Source: CALJDF01 sp038121105
Lineage (GTDB): Bacteria > Pseudomonadota > Alphaproteobacteria > SHVP01
DNA: 64,000 nucleotides
NCBI GenBank assembly: GCA_038121105.1
Contig: JAYONB010000006.1
Location: 1 to 64,000 of the forward strand
Reading direction: 5' to 3'
The position numbers and the translations under genes were made by a program. The notes beneath the pieces were generated by a model, which made no database searches, was not told the origin of the DNA, and saw nothing but the letters and a program-made list of their open reading frames with translations. Shown piece by piece: positions 55,156 to 63,631 of the stretch; positions within the stretch are counted from its first letter, which is position 1, and every line of letters starts with the position of its first letter.

Positions 55156-56670
55156 CTAGTTGGTCAGTTCGAATTGCCACCACAGCGGCACGCGATTGAC
55201 GAGCTTGTAGCCCTTCAAGTTCGGCGAAATGCCGTCGATGGCCGGGCGCTCGTGGCTGAACACCACCGGTGCTTCGTCGTGATAGAACTGCGCGACCTTG
55301 CGCATCAGACCTTCACGCTTGACCGGGTCCATTTCGGCGTCCATCGCTTGGATGGTCGGCGCAATTTCTTCGAAGCACGTGTGCTTGGCGAAGAAGTTGC
55401 ACGAATGCGTCGCCATGATACGCGACAAGTCGGCCATCGGGTGCGACTCGTACATCATCGAGAACCCATCGCCGTCCCATTCCTGCTGCGCCAAGACCTT
55501 CTTGACGAAGACGCCGATGGACAAGTTGACCAGCTCGGTGTTGATGCCAACGCGCCGGAAGTCCTGCGCCATGGCTTGGAACGTATCGCCGAATTCGCCG
55601 CTCGAGGTGACCAATTCGATCGTCATGTCGAACCCGTCCGGATAGCCCGCTTCGGCCAAAAGCTGCTTGGCTTTTTCGGGATCGTAGGGGTACGGCTTGA
55701 TGTCTTCGAAATAACCGGTCGCGCTGGAATCAGCGGGCTGGCCGTTGGTCTTGGTGATGCCGCCCATGAACTCGTTGACGAAGGTCTCTTTGTCGTAGGC
55801 GTAGTTCAACGCGCGACGCACGCGAACGTCCGTCACCGGGCTACCCGGTTTACGGTGATGCAAGATCAGGTTCAGCGTGTCATGACGCCGCGACAGCACA
55901 ACTTTGTTGCCGGCCGCTTCGACCAATTGCATCGCGCCGGTGTCGAGCGCCCAGGCAATATCCACCTGCCCGGAGTTCAGCGCCTGCACGCGTGTCGGAA
56001 TCTCGGGGATCACGACGATTTCGATGTTCTTGGTCTTGGGCGCGCGCCAAGCGTTCTCGTAGGCGGTCGCTTCGATCCTATCGGTGCCCCAATTCGCGAT
56101 CTTGTACGAGCCCGTGCCCACGGGGTTGCGTGCAAAACCCTCGGCACCCAAATCGGCCCAGGCCTTCGGCGAATGCACCCGCATGACATGCAAGCGCTTC
56201 GGGAAGATCGGATCGGGCGATTTGGTCGTGATCTCGACTTTATGCGAGCTCAGTTTCTTGACGCTGGCCAGGGTCGGGAACTGACGCCGGACCTGCTGTT
56301 TGGACACGATCGGATCGTTCAGCAACGCATCGACGTTGGCGATCAATGCATCGGCGTCCCAAGCCTCGCCGTTGTGGAACGTCACCCCTTCGCGCAGGGT
56401 CACTTCCCATGTCGTCGGGCTGGTCAATTTCCACTCGGTGGCCAACTGCGGATTGGTCGATTTGTCGTCGTCGACGAACGTCAGGCCATCGAAGAACGCA
56501 TAAAGCTGATAGGCGCCGTTCGCGCCGAACGTGCCGTAAGGCATGCCCAACTGCGCCGGCATGTTGTAGTGCGCGACCCGAAGCGTATCGGTATCGGCCT
56601 GCGCGATGCTTGCGGAGCCCAACATCGTGACCGCCGCAATACCGCCCAGAATTTTGGACGTAAGTTTCAT
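55156..56670 (-). CDS. ABC transporter solute-binding protein, family 5 (peptide/oligopeptide type)
   Basis: 504 residues from ATG 56670 with GGCAGGA upstream. Signal peptide ILGGIAAVTMLGSASIAQA, then SBP_bac_5 features: ATEWKLTSPTTWEVTLREGVTFHNGEAWDADALIANVDALL, NPVGTGSYKIANW, RVRRALNYAYDKETFV, PYDPEKAKQLLAEAGYPDGF. It captures peptides or other solutes in the periplasm for an ABC importer, but no permease or ATPase gene is adjacent, so it is an orphan. A strong terminator follows. Confidence 0.95.
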   Translation of the reverse strand: MKLTSKILGGIAAVTMLGSASIAQADTDTLRVAHYNMPAQLGMPYGTFGANGAYQLYAFFDGLTFVDDDKSTNPQLATEWKLTSPTTWEVTLREGVTFHNGEAWDADALIANVDALLNDPIVSKQQVRRQFPTLASVKKLSSHKVEITTKSPDPIFPKRLHVMRVHSPKAWADLGAEGFARNPVGTGSYKIANWGTDRIEATAYENAWRAPKTKNIEIVVIPEIPTRVQALNSGQVDIAWALDTGAMQLVEAAGNKVVLSRRHDTLNLILHHRKPGSPVTDVRVRRALNYAYDKETFVNEFMGGITKTNGQPADSSATGYFEDIKPYPYDPEKAKQLLAEAGYPDGFDMTIELVTSSGEFGDTFQAMAQDFRRVGINTELVNLSIGVFVKKVLAQQEWDGDGFSMMYESHPMADLSRIMATHSCNFFAKHTCFEEIAPTIQAMDAEMDPVKREGLMRKVAQFYHDEAPVVFSHERPAIDGISPNLKGYKLVNRVPLWWQFELTN

Positions 56671-56700
56671 TCCTGCCTCCCAGGGCAAAACCTTATTGGT

Positions 56701-56715
56701 TAAGAACGATTCTTA
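56701..56715. promoter_or_regulatory. Inverted repeat upstream of the solute-binding protein gene
   Basis: TAAGAA (56701-56706), spacer CGA and TTCTTA (56710-56715) form a perfect dyad 31 bases upstream of the start at 56670, in the divergent gap shared with the flavin reductase gene. An operator is possible; no regulator gene is adjacent. Confidence 0.35.
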
Positions 56716-56804
56716 TATCGCAGCGAACCGCCCAATTACAGCTTTCTTAAGGCAGCCCCGGATAATGTTAGAATTGTCCGAACAAAGGTTGCTCGGAGCC
56801 CCCG

Positions 56805-57431
56805 ATGTTCTACCGACCCGAAGACGGCCACGGCCTACCGCACGACCCGATGAGCGCCCTGGTCATGCCGCGCCCGGTCGGCTGGATTTCCTCCCAAGAC
56901 GCCGACGGTCGTCGCAATTTGGCCCCGTTTGCCCTTTTTAATCTGGTCGCCTATCAGCCGCCGCACGTCATGTTCGCCCCCACCGGACAGGCCGGCAGGC
57001 GCTTCAAAGACAGCCTCAACAACGTCGAGGCCACGGGCGAGTTCGTCGCCAACATGGCCACCTGGGCCCTGCGCGATGCCGTTTGGCATACCTCGATTCC
57101 GGCACCGCCGGATATCGACGAGTTCGACCTCGCGGGCCTCACCCCCGTCGCCAGCACGATCGTCGCGCCGGCCCGCGTCAAAGAAAGCCCGGTCAATCTC
57201 GAATGCGTTCATGTCCAGACCATTCGCCTGCCGCACGTCGATCCCGACAACGCCAATCATGTCGTGATCGGCAAGGTGGTGGGGGTGCATATCGACGACA
57301 GCGTCATCACCGACGGGATCGTCAGCGAAGCGGCGCTCGAGCCCATGGCACGGCTCGGCTATCTCAACTACACCCGGGTGACCGAGGTGCACACCAAACC
57401 CTTCCCCACCTGGCCGCCGAAAGAGGACTAA
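56805..57431 (+). CDS. Flavin reductase-like (FMN-binding split barrel) protein
   Basis: 208 residues. The family pattern is clear: MSALVMPRPVGWISSQDADGRRNLAPFALFNLVAYQPPHVMFAPTG, then KDSLNNVEATGEFVANMATWALRDAV and VIGKVVGVHIDDSVITDGIV. Such proteins bind FMN and reduce it or act on flavin-linked substrates. ATG 56805 follows CGGAG. Single gene, divergent from the solute-binding protein. Confidence 0.93.
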   Translation: MFYRPEDGHGLPHDPMSALVMPRPVGWISSQDADGRRNLAPFALFNLVAYQPPHVMFAPTGQAGRRFKDSLNNVEATGEFVANMATWALRDAVWHTSIPAPPDIDEFDLAGLTPVASTIVAPARVKESPVNLECVHVQTIRLPHVDPDNANHVVIGKVVGVHIDDSVITDGIVSEAALEPMARLGYLNYTRVTEVHTKPFPTWPPKED

Positions 57432-57540
57432 GTCGATCACGATTGCCGGTCCCCGCGTTGCGCAATGAGGCCCGACCGCACATATCAAAGACACGCGCCG
57501 CGGCCGGTCCCCGGTTCGCGCAGATCACCCACCAACCCAA

Positions 57541-57569
57541 GGAAAGCTGCGGGAGTTGGCTTTGTTTCG
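57541..57569 (+). repeat. 29-bp direct repeat, copy 1
   Basis: GGAAAGCTGCGGGAG followed by TTGGCTTTGTTTCG. It matches copy 2 at 57631 in 28 of 29 positions. The gap 57432-57674 contains no gene. Confidence 0.85.
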
Positions 57570-57630
57570 TCCTAACGATGCTGTCCCGGTCCCGGGATCG
57601 CCGACGCGGTCCCCAAAGAGCATTTTCCTA

Positions 57631-57659
57631 GGAAAACTGCGGGAGTTGGCTTTGTTTCG
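57631..57659 (+). repeat. 29-bp direct repeat, copy 2
   Basis: Identical to copy 1 except G to A at the sixth base. It ends 15 bases before the glpK start, just upstream of the ribosome site AGAGGG. Copies are 90 bases apart start to start. Confidence 0.85.
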
Positions 57660-57674
57660 GCAGAGGGTTTTGTG

Positions 57675-59153
57675 ATGGCTGCGGCCGACCTTCTCCTCGC
57701 CATCGATCAAGGCACCAGCAGCACGCGCGCGATCGTCTTCGATCGCGACGGCAACGTCGCCGCCACCGCCCAACGCGACCTCCCCCAACACTATCCCCAG
57801 GACGGCTGGGTCGAGCATGACCCCGATGACATCTGGACCGCGACCGTCGCGGTGTGCCGGGACGCGGTCGCCGACATTTCGCCGACCCGGCTTGCTGCCG
57901 CCGGCATCACCAACCAACGCGAGACCTGCCTGCTGTGGCACCGGGACACCGGCAAACCGCTTCACCGCGCCATCGTCTGGCAAGACCGCCGCGGCGCCGA
58001 CATGTGCGATGCGCTAACGGCCGCCGGTCACGCCGGCCCCATCCGCGCGGCCACCGGATTGGTGCTCGATTCCTATTTCTCCGCCACCAAGCTCGCCTGG
58101 CTCCTCGATCATGTGCCGGGCGCCCGCGCGCAAGCCGAAGCGGGCGACCTCGCGTTCGGAACCATCGATACGTTCTTGCTATGGCGCCTGACCAACGGCC
58201 GCCGTCACGCGACAGACGCGACCAATGCCGCACGCACCATGCTGTTCGACATTCACCAACAGACCTGGAGCGCCGCGTTGTGCGATTTGTTCGGCGTGCC
58301 GTTTTCCGTGTTGCCCGAGGTGCGCGATTGCGCCGCCGACTTCGGCATCATGGATGCCGAGATATTGGGCTTTCCGCTGCCGATCGGCGGAATCGCGGGC
58401 GATCAGCATGCCGCCCTGATCGGCCAGGGCTGCGTTCAGGCCGGAATGGCCAAGGCAACGTACGGCACCGGCTGTTTCGTCCTCGCCAACGATGGCGCCG
58501 CCCCACCCGCCGACCACGGTGCGCTGCTGACCACCCTCGCCTACCGGATCGACGGCACGCCGACCTACGCCACAGAGGGCAGCGCCTTCAACGCCGGCAC
58601 CGCCGTCGCCTGGCTCCGCGATCGCTTAGGGATCGTTCAAACCAGCGCCAAAACCGAAACCCTCGCCCGCAACCTCGCCGACAACGGCGGCGTTTATTTC
58701 GTGCCCGCGTTCACCGGCCTTGGCGCGCCCTATTGGGAACCCGCCGCACGGGGTGCGTTGACCGGGCTGACGCGCGACACAGGCCCCGCACATCTTGCCC
58801 GCGCCGCCCTCGAAGCGGCCGCCTATCAAACCCACGATTTGGTGGCGGCGGGCAGCACCCGGCCCACGGTATTGAGGATCGACGGCGGCATGGCCAACAA
58901 CGATTGGTTTGCCCAATTCCTCGCCGACCTCCTCGATGTCACGGTCGAACGACCGGCGGTCACGGAAACCACCGCCCGCGGTGCCGCGATCTTGGCGGGC
59001 CTACACGTCGGGCTTTACACGTCGCTCGAGGATGTCGCCGACACCTGGCGGGCGGCGGCTCGCTTCCAGCCGTCGATCGACGAAGATCGGCGGCGAGCGC
59101 TTTTGGACGGTTGGCAGCGCGCCGTCGCTCAGGTCCGCGCGGGCTACGCCTAG
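57675..59153 (+). CDS. glpK: Glycerol kinase
   Basis: 492 residues from ATG 57675 with AGAGGG upstream (GTG 57672 possible). FGGY signatures: LLAIDQGTSSTRAIVFD, GITNQRETCLLW, GGIAGDQHAALIGQGC, KATYGTGCFVLAN and the second signature around RIDGGMANNDWFAQFLADLL. It phosphorylates glycerol to glycerol-3-phosphate. No glpF or glpD adjacent. Its TAG stop overlaps the stop of the convergent sulfotransferase gene (CTAG 59150-59153). Confidence 0.96.
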   Translation: MAAADLLLAIDQGTSSTRAIVFDRDGNVAATAQRDLPQHYPQDGWVEHDPDDIWTATVAVCRDAVADISPTRLAAAGITNQRETCLLWHRDTGKPLHRAIVWQDRRGADMCDALTAAGHAGPIRAATGLVLDSYFSATKLAWLLDHVPGARAQAEAGDLAFGTIDTFLLWRLTNGRRHATDATNAARTMLFDIHQQTWSAALCDLFGVPFSVLPEVRDCAADFGIMDAEILGFPLPIGGIAGDQHAALIGQGCVQAGMAKATYGTGCFVLANDGAAPPADHGALLTTLAYRIDGTPTYATEGSAFNAGTAVAWLRDRLGIVQTSAKTETLARNLADNGGVYFVPAFTGLGAPYWEPAARGALTGLTRDTGPAHLARAALEAAAYQTHDLVAAGSTRPTVLRIDGGMANNDWFAQFLADLLDVTVERPAVTETTARGAAILAGLHVGLYTSLEDVADTWRAAARFQPSIDEDRRRALLDGWQRAVAQVRAGYA

Positions 59154-61237
59154 GTCCGCTTGGCCAGTGCTTTAGCCAACGGCGCCAGTTCCTCTTCGTA
59201 GGCGCGCCAGGCACCGATCGAATCGCGAAAGATTGGGCGACGCACTTGCGCCCAACTCGCGGTGTCGGCGCCACGGGTGCTTTGGTGAAAATCAAGGCAC
59301 GCGGTCTCAAACGGCAAACCGCAATACTCGAGCATTCCGCGCACAGTGCCCTCAAGGTCGTCGACCAACCCGTCGTAGTCGACATCGTGAATCTGGATCG
59401 GGCAAACCTCGGCCCAGTGTTCCATCAGCCGCTGGTACTGGCGGTGGTAGTTCGCCAACGCAGCCATATCGAACGCGTAGCCGTGCGTACCATGAAAGTT
59501 GTGCCGATAGATCGAAAAACAAACATCCATCGCGTCGCGCCGGCAATGAACGACCTTCGCGTTGGGAAACAACGTTCCTATCAAGCCAAGATAGCGAAAG
59601 TTCGCAGGCATTTTGTCGGTGAAGTGCTGTGCGCCTTGCGACAACCCATCGGTCACACCGAGGTAGCGTTTCGCGGCTGCCCTCAGGTTGGCTTCGGTGA
59701 TGCCGGTCAATGCTCGCGGGTAGCCTCGAGTGGAAGCCGAGGCAAGAGCCAAGTCTTCGCTGATTTCGCCGACATCGCGCAATTCACCAAGCGCTGCAAC
59801 TGCCGAGTGCTGCGAAAATATTTGCTCCACCACCGTCGTCGCCGACCGAGGCATGCCGACAATGAAGATCGGTCGCGCCGTCGGATCTCCCCAATCCCGA
59901 CGCTCGTCGAAAAACCTCTTGTCGAACGTCTTGATCGTTCGCGCGGTCAGCAGCGTGTCGTCATTCGGCTTGTGGCGATAGGTGCCGTAGATGGACGCAT
60001 TGGCCTTTTGCAGAAACGCAAAGGCCTTTGGGTGATCGCCCTGCCGGTGCCAATGCTCGAACAAAACGAAACCAAGCCGTCCGATCGTTTCGGCGTCGTC
60101 CGCGCCGTGATCGATCCGCGCCGAAAGACGCGCCACATCGGCCGCCGAGAGCGCCCCCTCGGGGTCGGCGACCCGCAACTCGAAGCCCGTGACGTTGTCG
60201 GGAAACCGTTCGAGCAAACGGTCAAGCACCGCACGGCCGGCGGCCGAGTCGCCGAGGCGACGGAACATGTGGCCGGCCAAGCGTTCAAGAAAATAGGAAT
60301 CGTCGGGAAACCGTTCGGCGCCGGTTTCGCAAAGCGGCCCAACGGCATCGTTCTGCCGCGTTCGGATCAAGAATCCGATGAGATTGTGCAAGGACTCGGG
60401 TCGCCCCTCGTCGAGTTCGACGGCGCGACGGAAATACGGTTCGGCTTCATCGAAACGACCGAAACGTTCGAGCTGCGGCGCAACGTTGATATGCGCCGCC
60501 AAGTTGTCGATGTCGGCCGCCAAAACCTCCTCGTAAAGCTCGATCGCCTCTTCACGCGCGCCGAGCTTCTCTTTTGCCGCGGCCAACCCGAGCAACGCCA
60601 CCAAATCGGTTCGATCCCTCTCCAAGAGGCGTTCGTAGATCGGCAGCGCATCGGCCGGCGCGTCCTTCTCGACCAACAAATTCGCCAGGTTGCGCGCCGG
60701 TACGGGGTCGGACGGCGCAAGTCGCGACGCAGTACGAAACGACTCCTGCGCCTGATCATTCATTTCGGCGCTCACCTGGGCCACACCGAGGTTCAGCCAT
60801 GCCCCGGCGTTGCGCGCATCAGCTTTGGTCACCCGGCGGAACGACGCAACCGCGTCGCGGGCGCGGCCCGTACGTAGATAAGCCAGACCCAAATTGAACT
60901 GGGCGGGCAAATACCCCGCGCGTTGACCCACGGCCTGCTCCAACAGCCGCACGCCTTCATCGGGCTGACCCGTACTGAGCTTGGCGATCCCGAGATGGGT
61001 CAACGACTCGACATGCGCCGGATCGAGCGCAACGGCCTTCCCCAGCAGATCCGCTGCGGCAGCCGGCTGACCGAGCGTTAGCTGAGCCAGGCCCGCAAGA
61101 TTGAGCGCACCGACATCATCCGGCGTCGTCGCCAGATAGACCTGGATGAGGTTCAGCGCGTCGGCCGGTCGGCCACCCTGCATTGCCTCGTGCGCTTGGC
61201 GCAACGCGTCGGGCATAGCCTCGTTCGATCCCGCCAT
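59150..61237 (-). CDS. TPR-repeat protein with C-terminal sulfotransferase domain
   Basis: 695 residues from ATG 61237, two bases after the upstream stop; upstream in-frame sequence is a shadow of the deacetylase gene. About ten TPR units (1-400) are followed by a Sulfotransfer_3-type domain: 5'-phosphosulfate loop PIFIVGMPRSATTVVEQIFSQH, DKMPANFRYLGLI, and VVHCRRDAMDVCFSIY (3'-phosphate motif). Such proteins transfer sulfate from PAPS to glycans, lipids or peptides. Co-transcribed with DUF1330 and puuE-like genes. Confidence 0.93.
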   Translation of the reverse strand: MAGSNEAMPDALRQAHEAMQGGRPADALNLIQVYLATTPDDVGALNLAGLAQLTLGQPAAAADLLGKAVALDPAHVESLTHLGIAKLSTGQPDEGVRLLEQAVGQRAGYLPAQFNLGLAYLRTGRARDAVASFRRVTKADARNAGAWLNLGVAQVSAEMNDQAQESFRTASRLAPSDPVPARNLANLLVEKDAPADALPIYERLLERDRTDLVALLGLAAAKEKLGAREEAIELYEEVLAADIDNLAAHINVAPQLERFGRFDEAEPYFRRAVELDEGRPESLHNLIGFLIRTRQNDAVGPLCETGAERFPDDSYFLERLAGHMFRRLGDSAAGRAVLDRLLERFPDNVTGFELRVADPEGALSAADVARLSARIDHGADDAETIGRLGFVLFEHWHRQGDHPKAFAFLQKANASIYGTYRHKPNDDTLLTARTIKTFDKRFFDERRDWGDPTARPIFIVGMPRSATTVVEQIFSQHSAVAALGELRDVGEISEDLALASASTRGYPRALTGITEANLRAAAKRYLGVTDGLSQGAQHFTDKMPANFRYLGLIGTLFPNAKVVHCRRDAMDVCFSIYRHNFHGTHGYAFDMAALANYHRQYQRLMEHWAEVCPIQIHDVDYDGLVDDLEGTVRGMLEYCGLPFETACLDFHQSTRGADTASWAQVRRPIFRDSIGAWRAYEEELAPLAKALAKRT

Positions 61238-61239
61238 AA

Positions 61240-62163
61240 TCAGGTCGTCCGGGAGTGCTTTGCGATCCAGTGGCGCGCGATTTCTTCGCGCCGACAGACC
61301 CAAACGTCGTCGTGCTTCTGCAGGTGATCCATGAAGCGAAGCAGGCCGGCAAGTCGCCCAGGATGACCGACAAAACGAGAATGAAGACCGATCGACATCA
61401 TGCGCGGAATACGCGCGCTCTCGCGGTAGTAAATGTCGAAGGCGTCTTTCAGGTAGGTCTCGAAGTCCGTCGCCGTTCCGAATCCCGGGGGCGCGGTGAA
61501 CTTGGCGTCGTTGTTGGTAAATGTATAGGGAATGACGAGATGCTGGCGGCCCGACACTTCGACCCAATACGGCAGGTCGTCGGCATAGGAATCCGAATCG
61601 TACAAGAACCCACCCTCTTCCACGACCAAACGACGCGTGTGATCCGACGGCGAATAGCGGCAATACCACCCAACGGGCCTGCCCCCCGTGGTCCTGGTGA
61701 TCGCGTCGACGGCAAGCTTGATGTGCTCGCGCTCTTCTTCCTCGCTGAGAAGATGATGACTGATCCAACGCCAACCATGGCTGCAGACATCGTGCTCGGC
61801 CTCTGCGATCGCCTGGGCTGCATCAGGGTGACGCAACAGCGCCAAGCCGCACCCGAATACGGTCATCGGCAACTCGCGCTCGGCGAACACATCCATCAGG
61901 CGCCAAAAGCCGACGCGACTGCCGTACTCGTAAAGCGACTCGGTCACGTGATCCCGCTTGCCGGCGCCGACCGAGGCAACCGGCACTTCACCGATGTAGG
62001 TTTCTGCCGCGGCATCGCCGTCGAGAATCGAGTACTCCGACCCTTCTTCGTAGTTCAGAACGAAATTGACCGCGAGGCGCTTGCCGCCGGGCCATGCCGC
62101 ATTGGGCGGGTTGCGCCCGTAGCCGACCAAATCGCGAGGATAGTCGTCGACATCGTGCGGCAT
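61240..62163 (-). CDS. puuE: PuuE-type allantoinase / polysaccharide deacetylase family protein
   Basis: 307 residues from ATG 62163 (GGGGGCG upstream; TTG 62175 possible). It starts DDYPRDLVGYGRNPPNAAWPGG and has FVLNYEEGSEYSILDGD, VGFWRLMDVFAERELPMTVFGCGLAL, CSHGWRWISHHLLSEEEEREHI and LYDSDSYADDLPYWVE, all matching cofactor-independent PuuE allantoinases as I remember them. In the NodB-like active site the second His pair (SHGWRWISHH) is kept. No uricase or allantoicase genes are nearby, so a related deacetylase activity cannot be excluded. Confidence 0.88.
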   Translation of the reverse strand: MPHDVDDYPRDLVGYGRNPPNAAWPGGKRLAVNFVLNYEEGSEYSILDGDAAAETYIGEVPVASVGAGKRDHVTESLYEYGSRVGFWRLMDVFAERELPMTVFGCGLALLRHPDAAQAIAEAEHDVCSHGWRWISHHLLSEEEEREHIKLAVDAITRTTGGRPVGWYCRYSPSDHTRRLVVEEGGFLYDSDSYADDLPYWVEVSGRQHLVIPYTFTNNDAKFTAPPGFGTATDFETYLKDAFDIYYRESARIPRMMSIGLHSRFVGHPGRLAGLLRFMDHLQKHDDVWVCRREEIARHWIAKHSRTT

Positions 62164-62181
62164 GGACGCCCCCAATCCCAG

Positions 62182-62472
62182 TTAGCTGGCGGTCACGAGA
62201 TGGATTTCGCCGTCGGTGTGAAAGATCCGCAACCCCTTGGCATGGTGGTAGTCGGGGTCATCATAAAAAGCCCGAGCCGCCGCTTCGTCGGGAAACTCGA
62301 TAATCGCACCGCGCTGCCACGACTTGGCGCGCTCAAGCGGCGCAGGCTCGCCGGCGGCGAGAATCTTGCCGCCGTGTTTCTCCAGCAACGGCACCACCAA
62401 CTCGTAGTACTGATCGCGCCAACTTGGATCGTCGCTGTGCTGACTGGAGAGCGATATGACATATGCCGGCAT
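62182..62472 (-). CDS. DUF1330-family protein
   Basis: 96 residues, a dimeric ferredoxin-like fold of the DUF1330 type: MPAYVISLSSQHSD, YYELVVPLLEKHGGKILAAGE and AIIEFPDEAAARAFYDDPDYHHAKGLR. No biochemical function is established. ATG 62472 is preceded by GGCGGGAAAA. It is the first gene of the operon with puuE (18 bases) and the TPR-sulfotransferase. Confidence 0.92.
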   Translation of the reverse strand: MPAYVISLSSQHSDDPSWRDQYYELVVPLLEKHGGKILAAGEPAPLERAKSWQRGAIIEFPDEAAARAFYDDPDYHHAKGLRIFHTDGEIHLVTAS

Positions 62473-62549
62473 GTAATTTTCCCGCCTACTATTGTTGAAC
62501 TGATCCGGCGCAGCGCTTGAGCCACCGCCAATCGAAGGACGTTACCGTT

Positions 62550-63119
62550 ATGGCCTGGGAAATCCTTGAACGCAATCTACCGCAATACGACTTCGTCGAA
62601 CGCCACCAACGCCTCATCAAGGCCCCGCCACCCGATGTGTGGCAAGCGGTTCAGACTGCCCGCGTCGCCGGATCATTGCTGACCCGCAGCGCCGTTGCGT
62701 TGCGTATGTTGCCCGCGCGGTTGGCGGGCAGGGCGGCACCAGAACCGGCCCCGCTCTACGATCTCAGCGGCATGAAGAATTTTTTGCGCCTAGGCGAAAC
62801 GTCGAACCGCGAGTTGGTACTCGGCATGGTCGGCCAGTTTTGGCGCCCCAGAGGCGGACTGCGACCGATCGAGCCGGAGGCATTTGCCGACTTCGCCGAA
62901 GCCGACTTTGCCAAACTGGCGTGGGGCTTCGATCTCGAACCGAGTGGACCCGGCACCCGCCTGCGGACCGAAACGCGCATTCGATGCCTAAGTGCCGACA
63001 GCCGGCGGCGTCTGCGTCCCTACTGGATGATCATTCGTCCGATCAGCGGGCTTATTCGGCGTGAGATTTTGGCCGGTATCGGCGACGTCGCGGAAATGAG
63101 AGATGCAGCGAAGCCCTAG
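62550..63119 (+). CDS. Putative SRPBCC-like protein, function unknown
   Basis: 189 residues from ATG 62550, with GAAGGA upstream; an earlier in-frame start at 62517 is less supported. YDFVERHQRLIKAPPPDVWQAVQTARVA at the N-terminus and KLAWGFDLEPSGPGTRLRTETRIRCLSADSRRRLRPYWMIIRPISGLIRREIL at the C-terminus fit a START/SRPBCC-like ligand-binding fold. No transmembrane segment. Its stop overlaps the opposing gene's stop. Confidence 0.8.
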   Translation: MAWEILERNLPQYDFVERHQRLIKAPPPDVWQAVQTARVAGSLLTRSAVALRMLPARLAGRAAPEPAPLYDLSGMKNFLRLGETSNRELVLGMVGQFWRPRGGLRPIEPEAFADFAEADFAKLAWGFDLEPSGPGTRLRTETRIRCLSADSRRRLRPYWMIIRPISGLIRREILAGIGDVAEMRDAAKP

Positions 63120-63466
63120 AAGAGGCGCGGTCGGCTGGTCAAAGTCTCCGCGGCGGCGCCGACAAGACGGGGACCCAGCATCTCATCCTTGACGGATGCA
63201 TAGACGAACACCCCGTCTTTCCCGGCAAAGCATGAAATTCGCACGCGACGTTCGTCGGCCAGTTCCATGAAGTACACGGTGACGGACTGCCCGGTCCCGT
63301 CGGAAAAGACGTGCTTCCGGCTGAGCTCGTAGTCGAAGTCAGGTGATGCTTCGGCGTAAGCAGGCCGATTTTGAAGAACCGCCTCTTGGCAAGCGACCTC
63401 GTAGCCCTCCTCGGCGCAAGCGCCAAGAACCCATGCCGTTCCAATCAACAGCGGCCACCATCGCAC
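63116..63466 (-). CDS. Putative small lipoprotein, function unknown
   Basis: 116 residues from GTG 63466, chosen because the frame upstream runs into tRNA-Pro. The N-terminus WWPLLIGTAWVLGAC is a lipobox-type signal. The mature part has three Cys (GAC, VACQEA, ISCFAG) and a small beta domain (VFSDGTGQSVTVYFMELADERRVRISCFAGKDGVFVYASVK). Lies between tRNA-Pro and the SRPBCC-like gene. Confidence 0.65.
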   Translation of the reverse strand: MRWWPLLIGTAWVLGACAEEGYEVACQEAVLQNRPAYAEASPDFDYELSRKHVFSDGTGQSVTVYFMELADERRVRISCFAGKDGVFVYASVKDEMLGPRLVGAAAETLTSRPRLF

Positions 63467-63498
63467 GGCAATAGTCCCAACTATGACGAACGAGGAAA

Positions 63499-63576
63499 TG
63501 GTCGGAGCGAGTGGATTCGAACCACCGACCCCCACACCCCCAGTGTGATGCGCTAACCAGACTGCGCCACGCTCCG
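63499..63576 (-). tRNA. tRNA-Pro (anticodon GGG), CCA encoded
   Basis: On the minus strand CGGAGCG (63576-63570) pairs with CGCTCCG (63509-63503), then discriminator A and CCA to 63499. The anticodon arm TCACA/TGTGG holds loop CTGGGGG, so the anticodon is GGG. The T arm is GGTGG TTCGAAT CCACT. Confidence 0.97.
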
Positions 63577-63631
63577 ACCGTGGGGCGATATATAACGATT
63601 GATGGGTGGCGCAGCAACGCGCCGGATAGAG

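Noticed and set aside
55144..56703. A 519-codon plus-strand frame opposite the solute-binding protein
   Set aside because: Antisense shadow of a clear SBP family 5 gene, with no motif, signal or ribosome site.
57541..57659. CRISPR array
   Set aside because: Only two units are present, the spacing is 61 bases, and no cas gene or third copy is seen.
57854..60877. A 1007-codon open plus-strand frame across glpK and the sulfotransferase gene
   Set aside because: It is very rich in Arg and Pro with no domain, and overlaps two well-supported genes. It is a GC-driven shadow frame.
62182..62531. Overlapping 112-codon frame near the DUF1330 gene
   Set aside because: It is an out-of-frame shadow; the 96-codon frame matches DUF1330 and has a ribosome site.
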